Shown here piece by piece: positions 23,024-31,649 of a stretch of 36,562 nt of DNA. The DNA comes from Actinomycetota bacterium (GTDB lineage: Bacteria; Actinomycetota; Acidimicrobiia; Acidimicrobiales; CAIXPF01). The notes beneath the pieces are model-generated. The model had not been told where the DNA came from. It ran no database searches and worked only from the letters and a program-made list of their open reading frames with translations. The position numbers and the translations under genes were made by a program. The stretch spans positions 1-36,562 of the forward strand of contig VGBO01000022.1 in NCBI GenBank assembly GCA_016870475.1. The letters run 5' to 3'. Each line of letters begins with the position of its first letter. Position 1 is the stretch's first letter.

Positions 23024-23878
23024 ATGTCGCCGGTACCTGCCACGTTGCTGCTGTCGTGTCGTGACCAGCCGGGTCTCGTCGCGGCGGTCACGGACTTCGT
23101 GTTCCGGGCGGGTGGGAACATCCTGCGGGCGGAGCAGCACGGCGACGCGGTCGACGGAGCGTTCTTCCAACGCATCGAGTTCGAACCGTCGGCAGGTGCC
23201 GATCGGGCGTCGCTCGCGGCGGGGTTCGCGCCGGTGGCGGACCGCTACGGGATGGCGTGGGAGCTCCGGTTCGCCGACGAGGTGCCGAAGGTCGCGATCC
23301 TCGTGTCGCGTGAGGGGCACGTGCTCTACGACCTGTTGACCCGCCACCGCATGGGTGAGCTGCCGTGCACGATCTCCTGCGTGGCGTCGAACCATGCCGA
23401 CCTCGAGTCGGCGGGCGAGCACTTCTCCCTCCCGTTCCACCACGAGCCGATCACGCCCGAGTCGAAGGCCGCGCAGGAGGCCCGGCTCGTCGAACTGTTC
23501 GACGGGTACGGCGTCGATCTCGTGGTGATGGCCCGCTACATGCAGATCCTCTCGGCGGAGTTCTGTGCCCGCTATCCGCAGCGGATCATCAACATCCACC
23601 ATTCGTTCCTGCCGGCGTTCCCGGGTGGGAGCCCCTACCGGCAGGCGTACGACCGCGGGGTGAAGTTGATCGGCGCGACGGCGCACTACGCGACGTCGGA
23701 CCTCGACGAGGGTCCGATCATCGAGCAGGACGTGGTGCGGGTGACCCACCGTGACACGGTGCCGGATCTGGTGCGGAAGGGCCGCGATCTCGAGAAGGTC
23801 GTGTTGGCTCGGGCGGTGCGCGCGCATCTCGAGCACAAGGTGCTCGTGCACGGCAACAAGACCGTCGTGTTCACCTGA
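23024..23878 (+). CDS. purU: Formyltetrahydrofolate deformylase
   Basis: 284 aa, the normal PurU length. N-terminal ACT regulatory domain (about 5-85, LLLSCRDQPGLVAAVTDF) then a formyltransferase-fold catalytic domain (about 88-282): KVAILVSREGHVLYDLL, MARYMQILSAEF, catalytic N190-x-H192 in INIHHSFLPAFPGG and D228 in DLDEGPIIEQD. It hydrolyses 10-formyl-THF to formate and THF, feeding formate to purine synthesis and balancing the C1 pool; methionine and glycine act through the ACT domain in E. coli. It sits apart from glyA but in the same window as a ZTP-controlled glyA. Leader is short, with no clear Shine-Dalgarno. Confidence 0.96.
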   Translation: MSPVPATLLLSCRDQPGLVAAVTDFVFRAGGNILRAEQHGDAVDGAFFQRIEFEPSAGADRASLAAGFAPVADRYGMAWELRFADEVPKVAILVSREGHVLYDLLTRHRMGELPCTISCVASNHADLESAGEHFSLPFHHEPITPESKAAQEARLVELFDGYGVDLVVMARYMQILSAEFCARYPQRIINIHHSFLPAFPGGSPYRQAYDRGVKLIGATAHYATSDLDEGPIIEQDVVRVTHRDTVPDLVRKGRDLEKVVLARAVRAHLEHKVLVHGNKTVVFT

Positions 23879-23898
23879 TCCGGTGCGGTCGCCTGCCG

Positions 23899-23910
23899 TA
23901 GCCTGCGGCC
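23899..23910 (+). promoter_or_regulatory. Leaderless -10 box of the alcohol dehydrogenase gene
   Basis: TAGCCT at 23899-23904 ends 6 nt before the ATG. Confidence 0.55.
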
Positions 23911-25011
23911 ATGGCAGCGACCGGTACCGGCCTGGTGCTCACCGAACCCCGGCGGTTCGAACGCACCACGTTCGAGCTCCCCGAGATCGGTGACGACGAC
24001 GGGTTGTTACGGATCGAGGCGTGCGGCCTGTGCGGCACCGACCACGAGCAGTACACGGGGCACATCACCGCGCCGGGCCCGTTCGTTCCCGGGCACGAGA
24101 TCGTCGGTGTGGTCGAACAGGTCGGGGCGAACGCTGCGGCGCGCTGGGGGGTGCAGGTCGGCGACCGGGTCGCCGTCGAGGTGTTCCTGTCCTGTCGGGC
24201 CTGTGAGCCGTGCCTCGAGGGCGCGTACCGGCGGTGCGTGCGGCACGGGGTCCGGCACTTCTACGGCTTCATCCCTTCCGCCGAGGCGCCGGGGTTGTGG
24301 GGCGGGTACGCAACCCACCTCTACCTGCATCCCGACGCGCAGCTCCTCCCGGTCCCGGCGGGGCTCGACCCGGCGCTCGCGACGGTGTTCAACCCGCTCG
24401 GCGCAGGGATCCGTTGGGCGGTGACGGTGCCGGAGACCCGGCCGGGTGATGTCGTCGTGGTGCTCGGCCCGGGGATCCGTGGGTTGGCGGCGGCGGCGGC
24501 GGCGAAGGCTGCCGGTGCCGGGTTCGTGGCGATGACCGGCCTCGGCCCGCGTGACGCCGAACGGCTGGCGCTTGCGCCCGCGTTCGGGGTCGATCTCGCG
24601 ATCGACGTGGCGACGACGGATCCGGTGCGGGCGTTGCGCAACGAGACCGGGGTGCTCGCCGACGTGGTCGTCGACGTGACGGCGAAGGCGTCGGCGGCGT
24701 TCGCGCAGGGGGTGCGGCTCGCCCGGGCGGGCGGCACGTTCGTGGTGGCGGGAACCCGGGGTGCGGGTGCGGGTGCGACGCCGGGGTTCGATCCGGACCA
24801 TCTCGTGTACAAGGAGCTGCGGGTGCTCGGCGCGCTCGGGGTCGACGTGACGGCGTACCGGGCGGCGTTCGACTTGTTGGCGTCGCACCGGTTCCCCTTC
24901 GCCGACCTGCCCCGCCAGGTGGTGGACCTGTCGGGTGCGGAGTCGTTGGTCGCGCTGCTCGCGGGCGAGCGCGACGGGGTCCCGCCGGTGCACGGCGTCG
25001 TCGCGCCCTGA
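23911..25011 (+). CDS. Zinc-dependent alcohol dehydrogenase (MDR family)
   Basis: 366 aa. GroES-like domain with catalytic zinc ligands C41 (ACGLCGTDH) and G61-H62-E63, and a structural zinc site with all four Cys (95, 98, 101, 109 in SCRACEPCLEGAYRRC). The Rossmann domain has VVVVLGPGIRGLAAAAAAKA as the NAD(P) loop. The substrate is unknown; zinc MDR enzymes oxidise alcohols, polyols or threonine. It is followed after 17 nt by a thioesterase with its own -10 box, so the two may share a pathway but need not share a transcript. Confidence 0.92.
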   Translation: MAATGTGLVLTEPRRFERTTFELPEIGDDDGLLRIEACGLCGTDHEQYTGHITAPGPFVPGHEIVGVVEQVGANAAARWGVQVGDRVAVEVFLSCRACEPCLEGAYRRCVRHGVRHFYGFIPSAEAPGLWGGYATHLYLHPDAQLLPVPAGLDPALATVFNPLGAGIRWAVTVPETRPGDVVVVLGPGIRGLAAAAAAKAAGAGFVAMTGLGPRDAERLALAPAFGVDLAIDVATTDPVRALRNETGVLADVVVDVTAKASAAFAQGVRLARAGGTFVVAGTRGAGAGATPGFDPDHLVYKELRVLGALGVDVTAYRAAFDLLASHRFPFADLPRQVVDLSGAESLVALLAGERDGVPPVHGVVAP

Positions 25012-25016
25012 GGGGC

Positions 25017-25028
25017 TACGGTCCGCCC
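25017..25028 (+). promoter_or_regulatory. Leaderless -10 box of the thioesterase gene
   Basis: TACGGT at 25017-25022 ends 6 nt before the ATG. Confidence 0.5.
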
Positions 25029-25502
25029 ATGCGCACGCGACCGTCCTTCGAACGCTTCGACGAGGAGTGGGCCCGCAAGGCAATGGAGCGGAGCCCGTCG
25101 CCGAAGGGGATCGACGGCTACCTCGGGATCCGTCTCGAGTCCTTCGAGCCGGGTCGCCTCGTGGCGTCGTTCCCGGTGACCGATGAGATCGTCACGATGA
25201 TCGGCAACATCCACGGCGGGTGCGTGACCGCGCTCGTCGACCACGTGCTCGGCGTGGTGATGTACCCGGTGATGCCCCCGAAGTCGTGGGCGGCGACGAC
25301 GGAGTTCAAGGTGAACCTGGTCGCGCCGGTGTCCTCGGGGGTGGTGCGGGCGGAGGCGGAGATCGTGTCGATGTCGGCGCGTCTCGCCGTGGTGCGCGTC
25401 GAGGTGACGAACACGTTCACGAAGCCAGACGCGACCGAGGAGACGACCAGGTTGGTCGCGCTCGGTCAGGGGACGTGCACGATCGTCGCCCCGAAGGGCT
25501 GA
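25029..25502 (+). CDS. PaaI-family hotdog thioesterase
   Basis: 157 aa single hotdog domain. GNIHGGCVTALVDHVLGVVM carries the PaaI/4HBT-II active-site helix (HGG followed by the acidic D at the expected place), and TTEFKVNLVAPVSSGVVRAEAEIVSM forms the central strands. Such enzymes hydrolyse phenylacetyl-, hydroxybenzoyl- or medium-chain acyl-CoA. About 25 residues precede the domain. Converges on the TPP-enzyme gene with only 18 nt between stops. Confidence 0.9.
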   Translation: MRTRPSFERFDEEWARKAMERSPSPKGIDGYLGIRLESFEPGRLVASFPVTDEIVTMIGNIHGGCVTALVDHVLGVVMYPVMPPKSWAATTEFKVNLVAPVSSGVVRAEAEIVSMSARLAVVRVEVTNTFTKPDATEETTRLVALGQGTCTIVAPKG

Positions 25503-25520
25503 GGGGCCGGGCGGCCGGGC

Positions 25521-27158
25521 TCACACGTAGGTGGAGCCCTTCATGGCGCCGATGTCCTGGCGCATCTCGACGTTGACGAGCGCCGGCTTGCCGGAGGCGA
25601 GCGCACGCTCGATGGCCGGGCGGATCTGGTCGGGTTCGGTGACGTGTTCGCCGTGCCCGCCGAGTGCTTCGACGACCTTGTCGTAGCGGGTGAAGTTCAG
25701 CTTCGTCGCGATGATCCGCTCGTTGCCGTAGGTCGTCGACTGCGGGCGCAGCATCTGGCCCCAAGCGCCGTCGTTGCCGACGATGCCGACGATCGGCAGG
25801 TTGAACCGGACGGCGGTGTCGAACTCGAACCCGTTGAGCCCGAAGCTGCCGTCGCCGTAGATGATCACGACGCGACGGTCGGGGTTGGCGAGCTGCGCGG
25901 CGAGCGCGAACGGCATGCCGACGCCGAGGGTGCCGAGCGGGCCCGGGTCCATCCATGCGCCGTTCTTCGGGACCTTCACGACCTTGGACGCCTGGGCGAC
26001 GATGTCGCCGCCGTCGCCGATGACGATCATCTCGTCGTCGATCATGTCGGCGATCTCCCGGCACAGGCGCAGCGGGTCGATCGGGACCTCGTCGGAGTTG
26101 AGCTCGGCGCGGAGCGCTTCCTCGAGCTCGTCCTCCTTCTGGCGGAGCTGGGCGCTGTAGTCCGACCAGTCGGGCACGTTGCCGGTGCCCTGCATGGTGT
26201 CGAGCATGGCGGCGAGGTTGGCGCCGAGGTTGCCGACGAGACCGATGTCGGCGGCACGGTTCTGTCCGATGAGGGTCTCGTCGAGGTCGAGCTGGATGAT
26301 CTTCGCGTTGTCGGGGATCGACCGGCCGAACTTCATCCGGAAGTCGAGCACCGTGCCGGCGAGCAGCACGCAGTCGGCCTGGGCGAGCGCGGCGCCGCGG
26401 GTGCGGTTGAAGAACTGCGGGTGGTCCATGGGGAGCATGCCGCGGCCCATGCCGTTCGCGAAGCAGGGGATGTTCGTCGCTTCCACGAAGGAACGGAGCT
26501 GTGCGGCGCCTTCGGACCACTTGAGCGCGGTGCCGGCCATGACGATGGGGTGGGTGGCGGTCGAGAGCAGTTCGACGGCCTTGTCCACGTTCGCCTTCGG
26601 GGCGGCGTGCTTGACGCGGTAGTCACGGAACGGCGGGATGAACACCTTCTCGTCGGGTACCGACGCCGACAGGATGTCGATGGGGATCTCGAGGTACGAC
26701 GGCCCGGGGATGCCCGACAGCGCGTACCGGATGCCCTGTTCGACGTATTCGGCGATGCGGCGGGTCTCGTAGCAGGCGTCGACCCACTTCGTGATGGGCC
26801 GCATGAGGGAGATGTGGTCCATCTCCTGCAGTGAGCCACGACGCAGGTTGTTGAAGGGGCCCTGGCCGCCGAACACGAGGATCGGGCTGTTCGCCCGCCA
26901 GGCGTTCGCGATGCCGGTGACGCCGTCGGTGGCACCGGGGCCGGCGGTGAGGATCGCGACGCCGACCTTGCCCGGGTTGAGACGGGCCCACGCGTCGGCG
27001 GCGTGGACGGCCGCCTGTTCGTGGCGGACGTCGATGACCTGGATGCCTTCGTCGATGCAGCCGTCGTAGATCGCCATCACGTGCCCACCCGAGAGGGTGA
27101 ACACGCATTCGACGCCTGCTGCCTTGAGTGCCTTCGCTGCGATCTGACCACCGTGCAT
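25521..27158 (-). CDS. Thiamine-diphosphate enzyme, acetolactate synthase / 2-hydroxyacyl-CoA lyase-like
   Basis: 545 aa with the three standard domains: PYR (1-170; HEQAA with activating E47), central (about 190-320), PP (about 360-540). The metal/TPP motif is GDGSFGLNGFEFDTAV followed by GIVGNDGAWGQM, so the usual closing NN is ND, as in the ILVBL/HACL2 branch. The N-terminus lacks a targeting extension and no small regulatory subunit (ilvN/ilvH) is near, so it is probably not the biosynthetic acetolactate synthase; a 2-hydroxyacyl-CoA lyase, oxalyl-CoA decarboxylase or related C–C lyase fits better. Leaderless -10 box TAGGGT (27170-27165) is 6 nt before the ATG. Confidence 0.9.
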   Translation of the reverse strand: MHGGQIAAKALKAAGVECVFTLSGGHVMAIYDGCIDEGIQVIDVRHEQAAVHAADAWARLNPGKVGVAILTAGPGATDGVTGIANAWRANSPILVFGGQGPFNNLRRGSLQEMDHISLMRPITKWVDACYETRRIAEYVEQGIRYALSGIPGPSYLEIPIDILSASVPDEKVFIPPFRDYRVKHAAPKANVDKAVELLSTATHPIVMAGTALKWSEGAAQLRSFVEATNIPCFANGMGRGMLPMDHPQFFNRTRGAALAQADCVLLAGTVLDFRMKFGRSIPDNAKIIQLDLDETLIGQNRAADIGLVGNLGANLAAMLDTMQGTGNVPDWSDYSAQLRQKEDELEEALRAELNSDEVPIDPLRLCREIADMIDDEMIVIGDGGDIVAQASKVVKVPKNGAWMDPGPLGTLGVGMPFALAAQLANPDRRVVIIYGDGSFGLNGFEFDTAVRFNLPIVGIVGNDGAWGQMLRPQSTTYGNERIIATKLNFTRYDKVVEALGGHGEHVTEPDQIRPAIERALASGKPALVNVEMRQDIGAMKGSTYV

Positions 27159-27221
27159 GGGGGCACCCTATCCCCCCTCCCCGGCGTCCGCCGCACGTCG
27201 GCGCGGGGCCATACTCCTGGG
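27159..27221. promoter_or_regulatory. Divergent promoters for TPP enzyme and TAP-type hydrolase
   Basis: Minus: TAGGGT at 27170-27165, 6 nt from the ATG at 27158. Plus: CATACT at 27210-27215, 6 nt from the GTG at 27222. Both genes appear leaderless. Confidence 0.5.
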
Positions 27222-28700
27222 GTGCGTGGGCGGTGGCGGGCGTTGGTGGCGGCTTCGGTCGTCGTGTCCTTCGTGTCGTCGGCGTGTGTCCCGGCGGTCC
27301 GGAACGATGGCGGGGTCGCCCGGGTCGCGGTCGACGTGGGCACGCTCGAGTGGTCCGACTGCGGTGACGGTCTCGACTGCGCGACGCTCGTCGTGCCCTT
27401 CGACCATGAACGGCCCGACGACGGGCGCACGTTCCGGCTGCCGATCATCCGGGCGCGGGCGACGAGCGTCGGAAGGATCGGCGCGGTCGTGCTGAACCCG
27501 GGTGGCCCGGGTGGTTCGGGGGTCGATCTCGTCCGGTCGATCGCCGGGTCCGACGCGGTCGCCGAGCTGAACCAACGCTTCGACCTGGTCGGCTTCGACC
27601 CTCGTGGGGTCCGGGGAAGCGAACCGGCGGTCCGCTGCGCGGACGACGGCTACGACGACGCGGTCGACACGTTGGGCCCGGGTGGGCTCGACCGCGCGGC
27701 GTATGCGGCCGCCGTGGTCGCCGACCGACAGGCGTGCGTCGACGCGAACCGGGAGCTGCTCGACCACGTCGGCACGAACGACGCGGCACGCGATCTCGAC
27801 ATGTTGCGCGAGGCGCTCGGCGAGGAGCGACTCACCTACCTCGGGTTCTCCTATGGGACGCGCATCGGCATGGCGTACGCGGCGATCTTCCCCGACCGGT
27901 ACCGGGCGTTGGCGCTCGACGGGGCCGACAATCCGACGACGTCGGTGAGCCGGAGCGTGGGGGCGCAGTACCTCGGGTTCGAGGAGGCGTTCGACGCGTT
28001 CACTGCATGGTGCGACGACACCGACGAGTGCTCCGCGTCCCGCACCGGTGGGGCGGAGCGCACGTTCCGGGCGGTGGAGGAGCGGTTGCGGGTCGACGGG
28101 TCGATCCCGATCGTGGACAGCGTGCGGGTGGTCACGCTCGGCGAGCTGTACCTCGGGGTGATCGCCGGCCTGTACGGCGAGGACGGTTGGCCGCTCGTCG
28201 GCCGGGCGTTGGCCCGGGCGTCGGAGGGCGACGGGTCGCTCCTGCAGTGGCTCGCCGACACGCTCGTCGACCGGCGGTCCGACGGCACCTACGAGAACAC
28301 GATGGAGGCGAACGTCGCGGTGAACTGCGCCGACGACGTCGAACGCCCCACGATCGACGACGCGCTCGACCGTGGGATCGACCTCGCCACTCGGCTCCCC
28401 CGGTTCGGGCCGTTGGGGGTCGGGGCGTTCACCGACTGTGTGGGCTGGCCGTCGTCGTCGGATCCGGTGCGTACCGGTTCGGGTGGTGCGCCGACGCCGG
28501 TGCTGGTGGTGGGAACGACCGGTGATCCGGCGACTCCGTACGCCTGGGCGGAGGCGCTCGCCGCATCGATCGGGAACGCGACGGTGCTCACGAACGTGGC
28601 CGAGGGGCACACGTCGTACTTCTCGTCGGTGTGCGTGCGTGACGCGGTGAACGCCTACCTGGTGGCGGGGGCGGTGCCGAGCTCGACCCGGTGCGGGTGA
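27222..28700 (+). CDS. Exported alpha/beta hydrolase, tripeptidyl-aminopeptidase (TAP) family
   Basis: 492 aa. Signal peptide (MRGRWRALVAASVVVSF) ending in a weak lipobox SSAC with C22, so probably a lipoprotein. The mature part has the TAP layout: LNPGGPGGSGVDLV oxyanion segment, DPRGVRGSEP, nucleophile S210 in GFSYGTRIG, and a C-terminal TAP-like domain with VVGTTGDPATPYAWAEAL (catalytic Asp) and AEGHTSYF (catalytic His). Several Cys may form disulfides, fitting an extracellular location. Streptomyces relatives remove N-terminal tripeptides from secreted proteins, and others hydrolyse esters. The GTG at 27222 is chosen for signal-peptide length and the -10 spacing; GTG 27226 is out of frame. 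Confidence 0.92.
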   Translation: MRGRWRALVAASVVVSFVSSACVPAVRNDGGVARVAVDVGTLEWSDCGDGLDCATLVVPFDHERPDDGRTFRLPIIRARATSVGRIGAVVLNPGGPGGSGVDLVRSIAGSDAVAELNQRFDLVGFDPRGVRGSEPAVRCADDGYDDAVDTLGPGGLDRAAYAAAVVADRQACVDANRELLDHVGTNDAARDLDMLREALGEERLTYLGFSYGTRIGMAYAAIFPDRYRALALDGADNPTTSVSRSVGAQYLGFEEAFDAFTAWCDDTDECSASRTGGAERTFRAVEERLRVDGSIPIVDSVRVVTLGELYLGVIAGLYGEDGWPLVGRALARASEGDGSLLQWLADTLVDRRSDGTYENTMEANVAVNCADDVERPTIDDALDRGIDLATRLPRFGPLGVGAFTDCVGWPSSSDPVRTGSGGAPTPVLVVGTTGDPATPYAWAEALAASIGNATVLTNVAEGHTSYFSSVCVRDAVNAYLVAGAVPSSTRCG

Positions 28701-28726
28701 GCGTCGGCACCGCTCGCCGACCTCAC
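28697..28726. terminator. Bidirectional hairpin between convergent genes
   Basis: GTGAG and GTCGGC pair with GCCGAC and CTCAC (11 bp, one bulged C, 7-nt loop). The hairpin contains the TGA stop of the hydrolase on one side and the stop of the leftward flavoprotein on the other. Confidence 0.65.
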
Positions 28727-30114
28727 ATGTGGCGGTGGCCCGTGCCCATCCCGGCTGCGTCGAGAGCGATCTGCTTGGCGCGGTCGAGGTCGTAGTGCTT
28801 GCGGGTCACGATCCGCTGCGCGTACAGGCCGCCACCGGACTGGATGTTCGTGACCGCGTGCCAGCCGCCGTAGCTGTCGGCGGTGAGGTCGCGGATCGCG
28901 TGGAACAGGCGGGCGCGGTACTCGCCGTCGGTGTCCTGGGTGGTCTTCATGTACTTGCGGATCAGGTCGCCGACGTCGGGGTTCTCGAGGTCTGCGATCG
29001 TCGGCGTGGTGAGCACGGCGCCGCCGGCGATGTCGTGGAGGTGGCGGACCATGAGGTTGTATTGCGCTGCGCCGTGGTACTTGCCGGCGTTGGTGTAGAG
29101 CTCGTTCGGGAACGCCGAGCCTTCCGGGGTGACCTCGCTGTTCGCGATGGCGGCGTCGAGCGCGGCGCGCACGAGCGTCGCGTGGATGATCATCTCGGAG
29201 ATCTTCTCCTTGATGTGCGCCTCACGCGAGAGGCCGTTCGCCTCGGAGATGAGTTGGGCGAAGCCGACGAGCATGTCCGCCTGGTCGGCCATGGCGGTGA
29301 GGCCGCCGAGGCGCTCCCACAGACCGAGGGAGTGGGCGAACACCGCGGCGTATGCCGTCTCGCCGTCGAGGAACACCCGCTCGTAGGGGACGAACACGTC
29401 GTCGAAGATCACGAACCCGTCGGGCATGTGGTGGCCGTGGGTGTGGGGGAAGTGGCGGGAGTCGGGGTGGCGGGGTGCGTAGGTGGTGTTGACGATCTTC
29501 ACGCCGGGGGCGTTGACCGGCACCGCACACGCGATCGCGAACTCCTCCTCGCCGGGCTTCATGTTCTTCGTCGGCATGACCATGAGGTCGTGGCCGAAGC
29601 TCGCGCCGGTGATGTGCAGCTTGGCTCCGCGGATGACGACACCGTCACGGGTGCGGTCGACGACGTGGGTGTACACGTCGGGGTCGGGCTGCTTGCCGGG
29701 CGCGAGGCCGCGGTCACCCTTCGCGTCGGTGATGCACTCGGTGATGCGGATGTCGCTGCGGCGCGCGTCGTCGACGTACACCTTGATGCGTTCGACGTAG
29801 TCCTTGCCGGTCTCGGCGACCTTCGCGGAGGCGGTGAGGAGGGTCATGAGCGACTGCCAGGTGGTCGCCATGACGATGTCGGCGTCCATCATCGACAGGG
29901 TGCGGTCACGCAGCTCGTCGACGTCGCCGGGGATCGTCATCATCGGGTTCGTCGTGCCCGGGGCCGGGTCGTAGAACCGGTCGTAGGTGGCGGCGACGTT
30001 GTCGACGGCGTCCTTGATGACGGGCTCGTTCGGCATGTCGGTGATGAGCCGACCGTCGAAATAGGTCTTGCGGCCGTCGCGCAGTGAATCTCGGTACTGG
30101 TCCCCCGTAAGCAT
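28723..30114 (-). CDS. 4-hydroxyphenylacetate 3-hydroxylase / 4-hydroxybutyryl-CoA dehydratase superfamily protein
   Basis: 463 aa. Residues 1 to about 260 match the HpaB N-terminal domain (MLTGDQYRDSLRDGRKTYFD, DAKGDRGLAPGKQPDPDVY near 131-148, VVIRGAKLHITGASFGHD), and the rest matches the HpaB C-terminal domain (KEKISEMI, DIAGGAVLTTPT, AQRIVTRKHYDLDRAKQIA). The KGDRGLAP segment and flanks resemble the clostridial dehydratase AbfD, but the AbfD iron-sulfur ligands (C99, C103, H292, C299) are absent: the regions read ATTWQSLMTLLTASAK and LWERLGGLTAMA. It is therefore more likely a flavin-dependent monooxygenase or a cluster-free relative. -10 box TAGGGT (30126-30121) ends 6 nt before the ATG. 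Confidence 0.9.
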   Translation of the reverse strand: MLTGDQYRDSLRDGRKTYFDGRLITDMPNEPVIKDAVDNVAATYDRFYDPAPGTTNPMMTIPGDVDELRDRTLSMMDADIVMATTWQSLMTLLTASAKVAETGKDYVERIKVYVDDARRSDIRITECITDAKGDRGLAPGKQPDPDVYTHVVDRTRDGVVIRGAKLHITGASFGHDLMVMPTKNMKPGEEEFAIACAVPVNAPGVKIVNTTYAPRHPDSRHFPHTHGHHMPDGFVIFDDVFVPYERVFLDGETAYAAVFAHSLGLWERLGGLTAMADQADMLVGFAQLISEANGLSREAHIKEKISEMIIHATLVRAALDAAIANSEVTPEGSAFPNELYTNAGKYHGAAQYNLMVRHLHDIAGGAVLTTPTIADLENPDVGDLIRKYMKTTQDTDGEYRARLFHAIRDLTADSYGGWHAVTNIQSGGGLYAQRIVTRKHYDLDRAKQIALDAAGMGTGHRHM

Positions 30115-30126
30115 GGGAGGACCCTA
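30115..30126 (-). promoter_or_regulatory. Leaderless -10 box of the HpaB/AbfD-like gene
   Basis: TAGGGT at 30126-30121 on the minus strand ends 6 nt before the ATG at 30114. It means the gene need not be co-transcribed with glyA upstream, 58 nt away. Confidence 0.55.
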
Positions 30127-30172
30127 CCGCCGCACCCGGTGGGGCGTCAGTTCCGTTCGACCCGGTGTCGAC

Positions 30173-31609
30173 TCAGGTGAGGTCGACGCTCGGGTAGAGC
30201 GGATGGCGGGTGAGCAGGTCGCCGGCGCGGCGTCGTGCGGCGTCGGCGACGCCGCCGGTCGTCGTGTACTTCGCCTTCGACGGCCCCGCCGACGCGGCGG
30301 TCGGGGTCGTGGCGGCGAGGAGACCGTGGATGATGTCGGCGACCTCGTCCATCTCGGCGGTGCCCATTCCGAGCGTGGTGAGGGCGGGGGTGCCGAGCCG
30401 CACGCCCGACGTGTACCAGGCGCCGTTCGGGTCGCCGGGGATCGAGTTGCGGTTCGTGACCACGCCGCCGTCGAGGAGGGCGCTCTCGGCCTGGCGGCCG
30501 GTGAGGCCGTAGGAGGCGTTCGTGTCGAGGAGCACGAGGTGGTTGTCGGTGCCGCCGGTGACGAGCGTGGCGCCACGGCGCAGGAGGCCGTCGGCGAGGG
30601 CGCGGGCGTTGTCGACGATGCGCTGCGCGTAGTCGCGGAAGGACGGCTGGGACGCTTCGGCGAACGCGACGGCCTTCGCCGCCATGACGTGGGGCATCGG
30701 GCCACCGAGAACGAGCGGGCAGCCCTTGTCGACGAACTCGGCGAGTTCCGGCCCGCAGAGCACGATGCCGCCGCGGGGGCCGCGGAGCGACTTGTGGGTG
30801 GTGGAGGTGACGATGTGCGCGTGGGGGACCGGGTCGTGGTCGCCGGTGAGGACCTTGCCGGCGACGAGGCCGGAGAAGTGGGCCATGTCGACCATGAGCG
30901 TCGCGCCGACCTCATCGGCGATGGATCGCATGGCGGCGAAATCGACGCGGCGCGGGTACGCCGAGTAGCCGGCGACGATGACGAGGGGTCGGAACTCCTG
31001 CGCCATGCGGCGCACCTCGGCGTAGTCGAGCAGGCCGGTGGTCGGGTCGGTGCCGTAGCTGCGCTGTGCGAACTGCTTGCCGGAGATGTTCGGCCGGAAC
31101 CCGTGGGTGAGGTGGCCGCCGGCGTCGAGGCTCATGCCGAGCATGCGCTGGCCGTTGAGTGCGCCGCGAAGGGTCTCCCAGGCGTCGGGGCTCAGGTCGT
31201 TCACATGGTTCACGCCTGCCGCCGCGAGGGCGGGGGCTTCGACTTCCTTCGACAGGATCGCCCAGAACGCGACGAGGTTCGCGTCGATCCCGGAGTGGGG
31301 CTGCACGTAGGCGTGGGCGGCGCCGAAGATCTGCTTGGCGAGTGCGGCGGCGCGTCCTTCGACGACGTCGACGTAGTCGCATCCGGCGTAGAAGCGGTGA
31401 CCGACGGTGCCTTCGGCGTACTTGTCGGAGAACCAGTTGCCCATCGCGAGCAGCACGGCCGGCGATGCGTAGTTCTCCGACGCGATGAGCTTGAGCTGGC
31501 TGCGCTGGTTGCCGAGTTCGCCGGCGATCGCCCCGGCGATGACGGGGTCGACGGCGCCGATCACCTCGAGGGCGGAGCGGTACGCGGCGGATTCGGGGGT
31601 GGTGGGCAC
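30173..31609 (-). CDS. glyA: Serine hydroxymethyltransferase, long form
   Basis: 478 aa. PLP fold-type I enzyme: [17 protein letters not shown] (40-56), [47 protein letters not shown] and [14 protein letters not shown] with PLP lysine K273. It converts serine and THF to glycine and 5,10-methylene-THF. It exceeds the usual length (E. coli 417 aa) through an insertion of about 35-40 residues (about 118-158, [19 protein letters not shown]) and a C-terminal tail. From memory, similarly long forms occur in Chlamydia and some actinobacteria. The GTG at 31609 is chosen for GGAGG 5 nt upstream; the in-frame upstream sequence is the riboswitch leader, not protein. Confidence 0.95.
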   Translation of the reverse strand: MPTTPESAAYRSALEVIGAVDPVIAGAIAGELGNQRSQLKLIASENYASPAVLLAMGNWFSDKYAEGTVGHRFYAGCDYVDVVEGRAAALAKQIFGAAHAYVQPHSGIDANLVAFWAILSKEVEAPALAAAGVNHVNDLSPDAWETLRGALNGQRMLGMSLDAGGHLTHGFRPNISGKQFAQRSYGTDPTTGLLDYAEVRRMAQEFRPLVIVAGYSAYPRRVDFAAMRSIADEVGATLMVDMAHFSGLVAGKVLTGDHDPVPHAHIVTSTTHKSLRGPRGGIVLCGPELAEFVDKGCPLVLGGPMPHVMAAKAVAFAEASQPSFRDYAQRIVDNARALADGLLRRGATLVTGGTDNHLVLLDTNASYGLTGRQAESALLDGGVVTNRNSIPGDPNGAWYTSGVRLGTPALTTLGMGTAEMDEVADIIHGLLAATTPTAASAGPSKAKYTTTGGVADAARRRAGDLLTRHPLYPSVDLT

Positions 31610-31649
31610 GGGGTCCTCCGGGGATCGTTCCGGCGACGGTCGTCGAGGG

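Noticed and set aside
25644-26834. 396-aa plus-strand reading opposite the TPP enzyme
   Set aside because: Shadow frame; the minus strand has the catalytic motifs and promoter.
28729-30087. 452-aa plus-strand reading opposite the HpaB/AbfD-like gene
   Set aside because: Val/Asp/Gly-rich shadow frame, no motifs, while the other strand has full family conservation.
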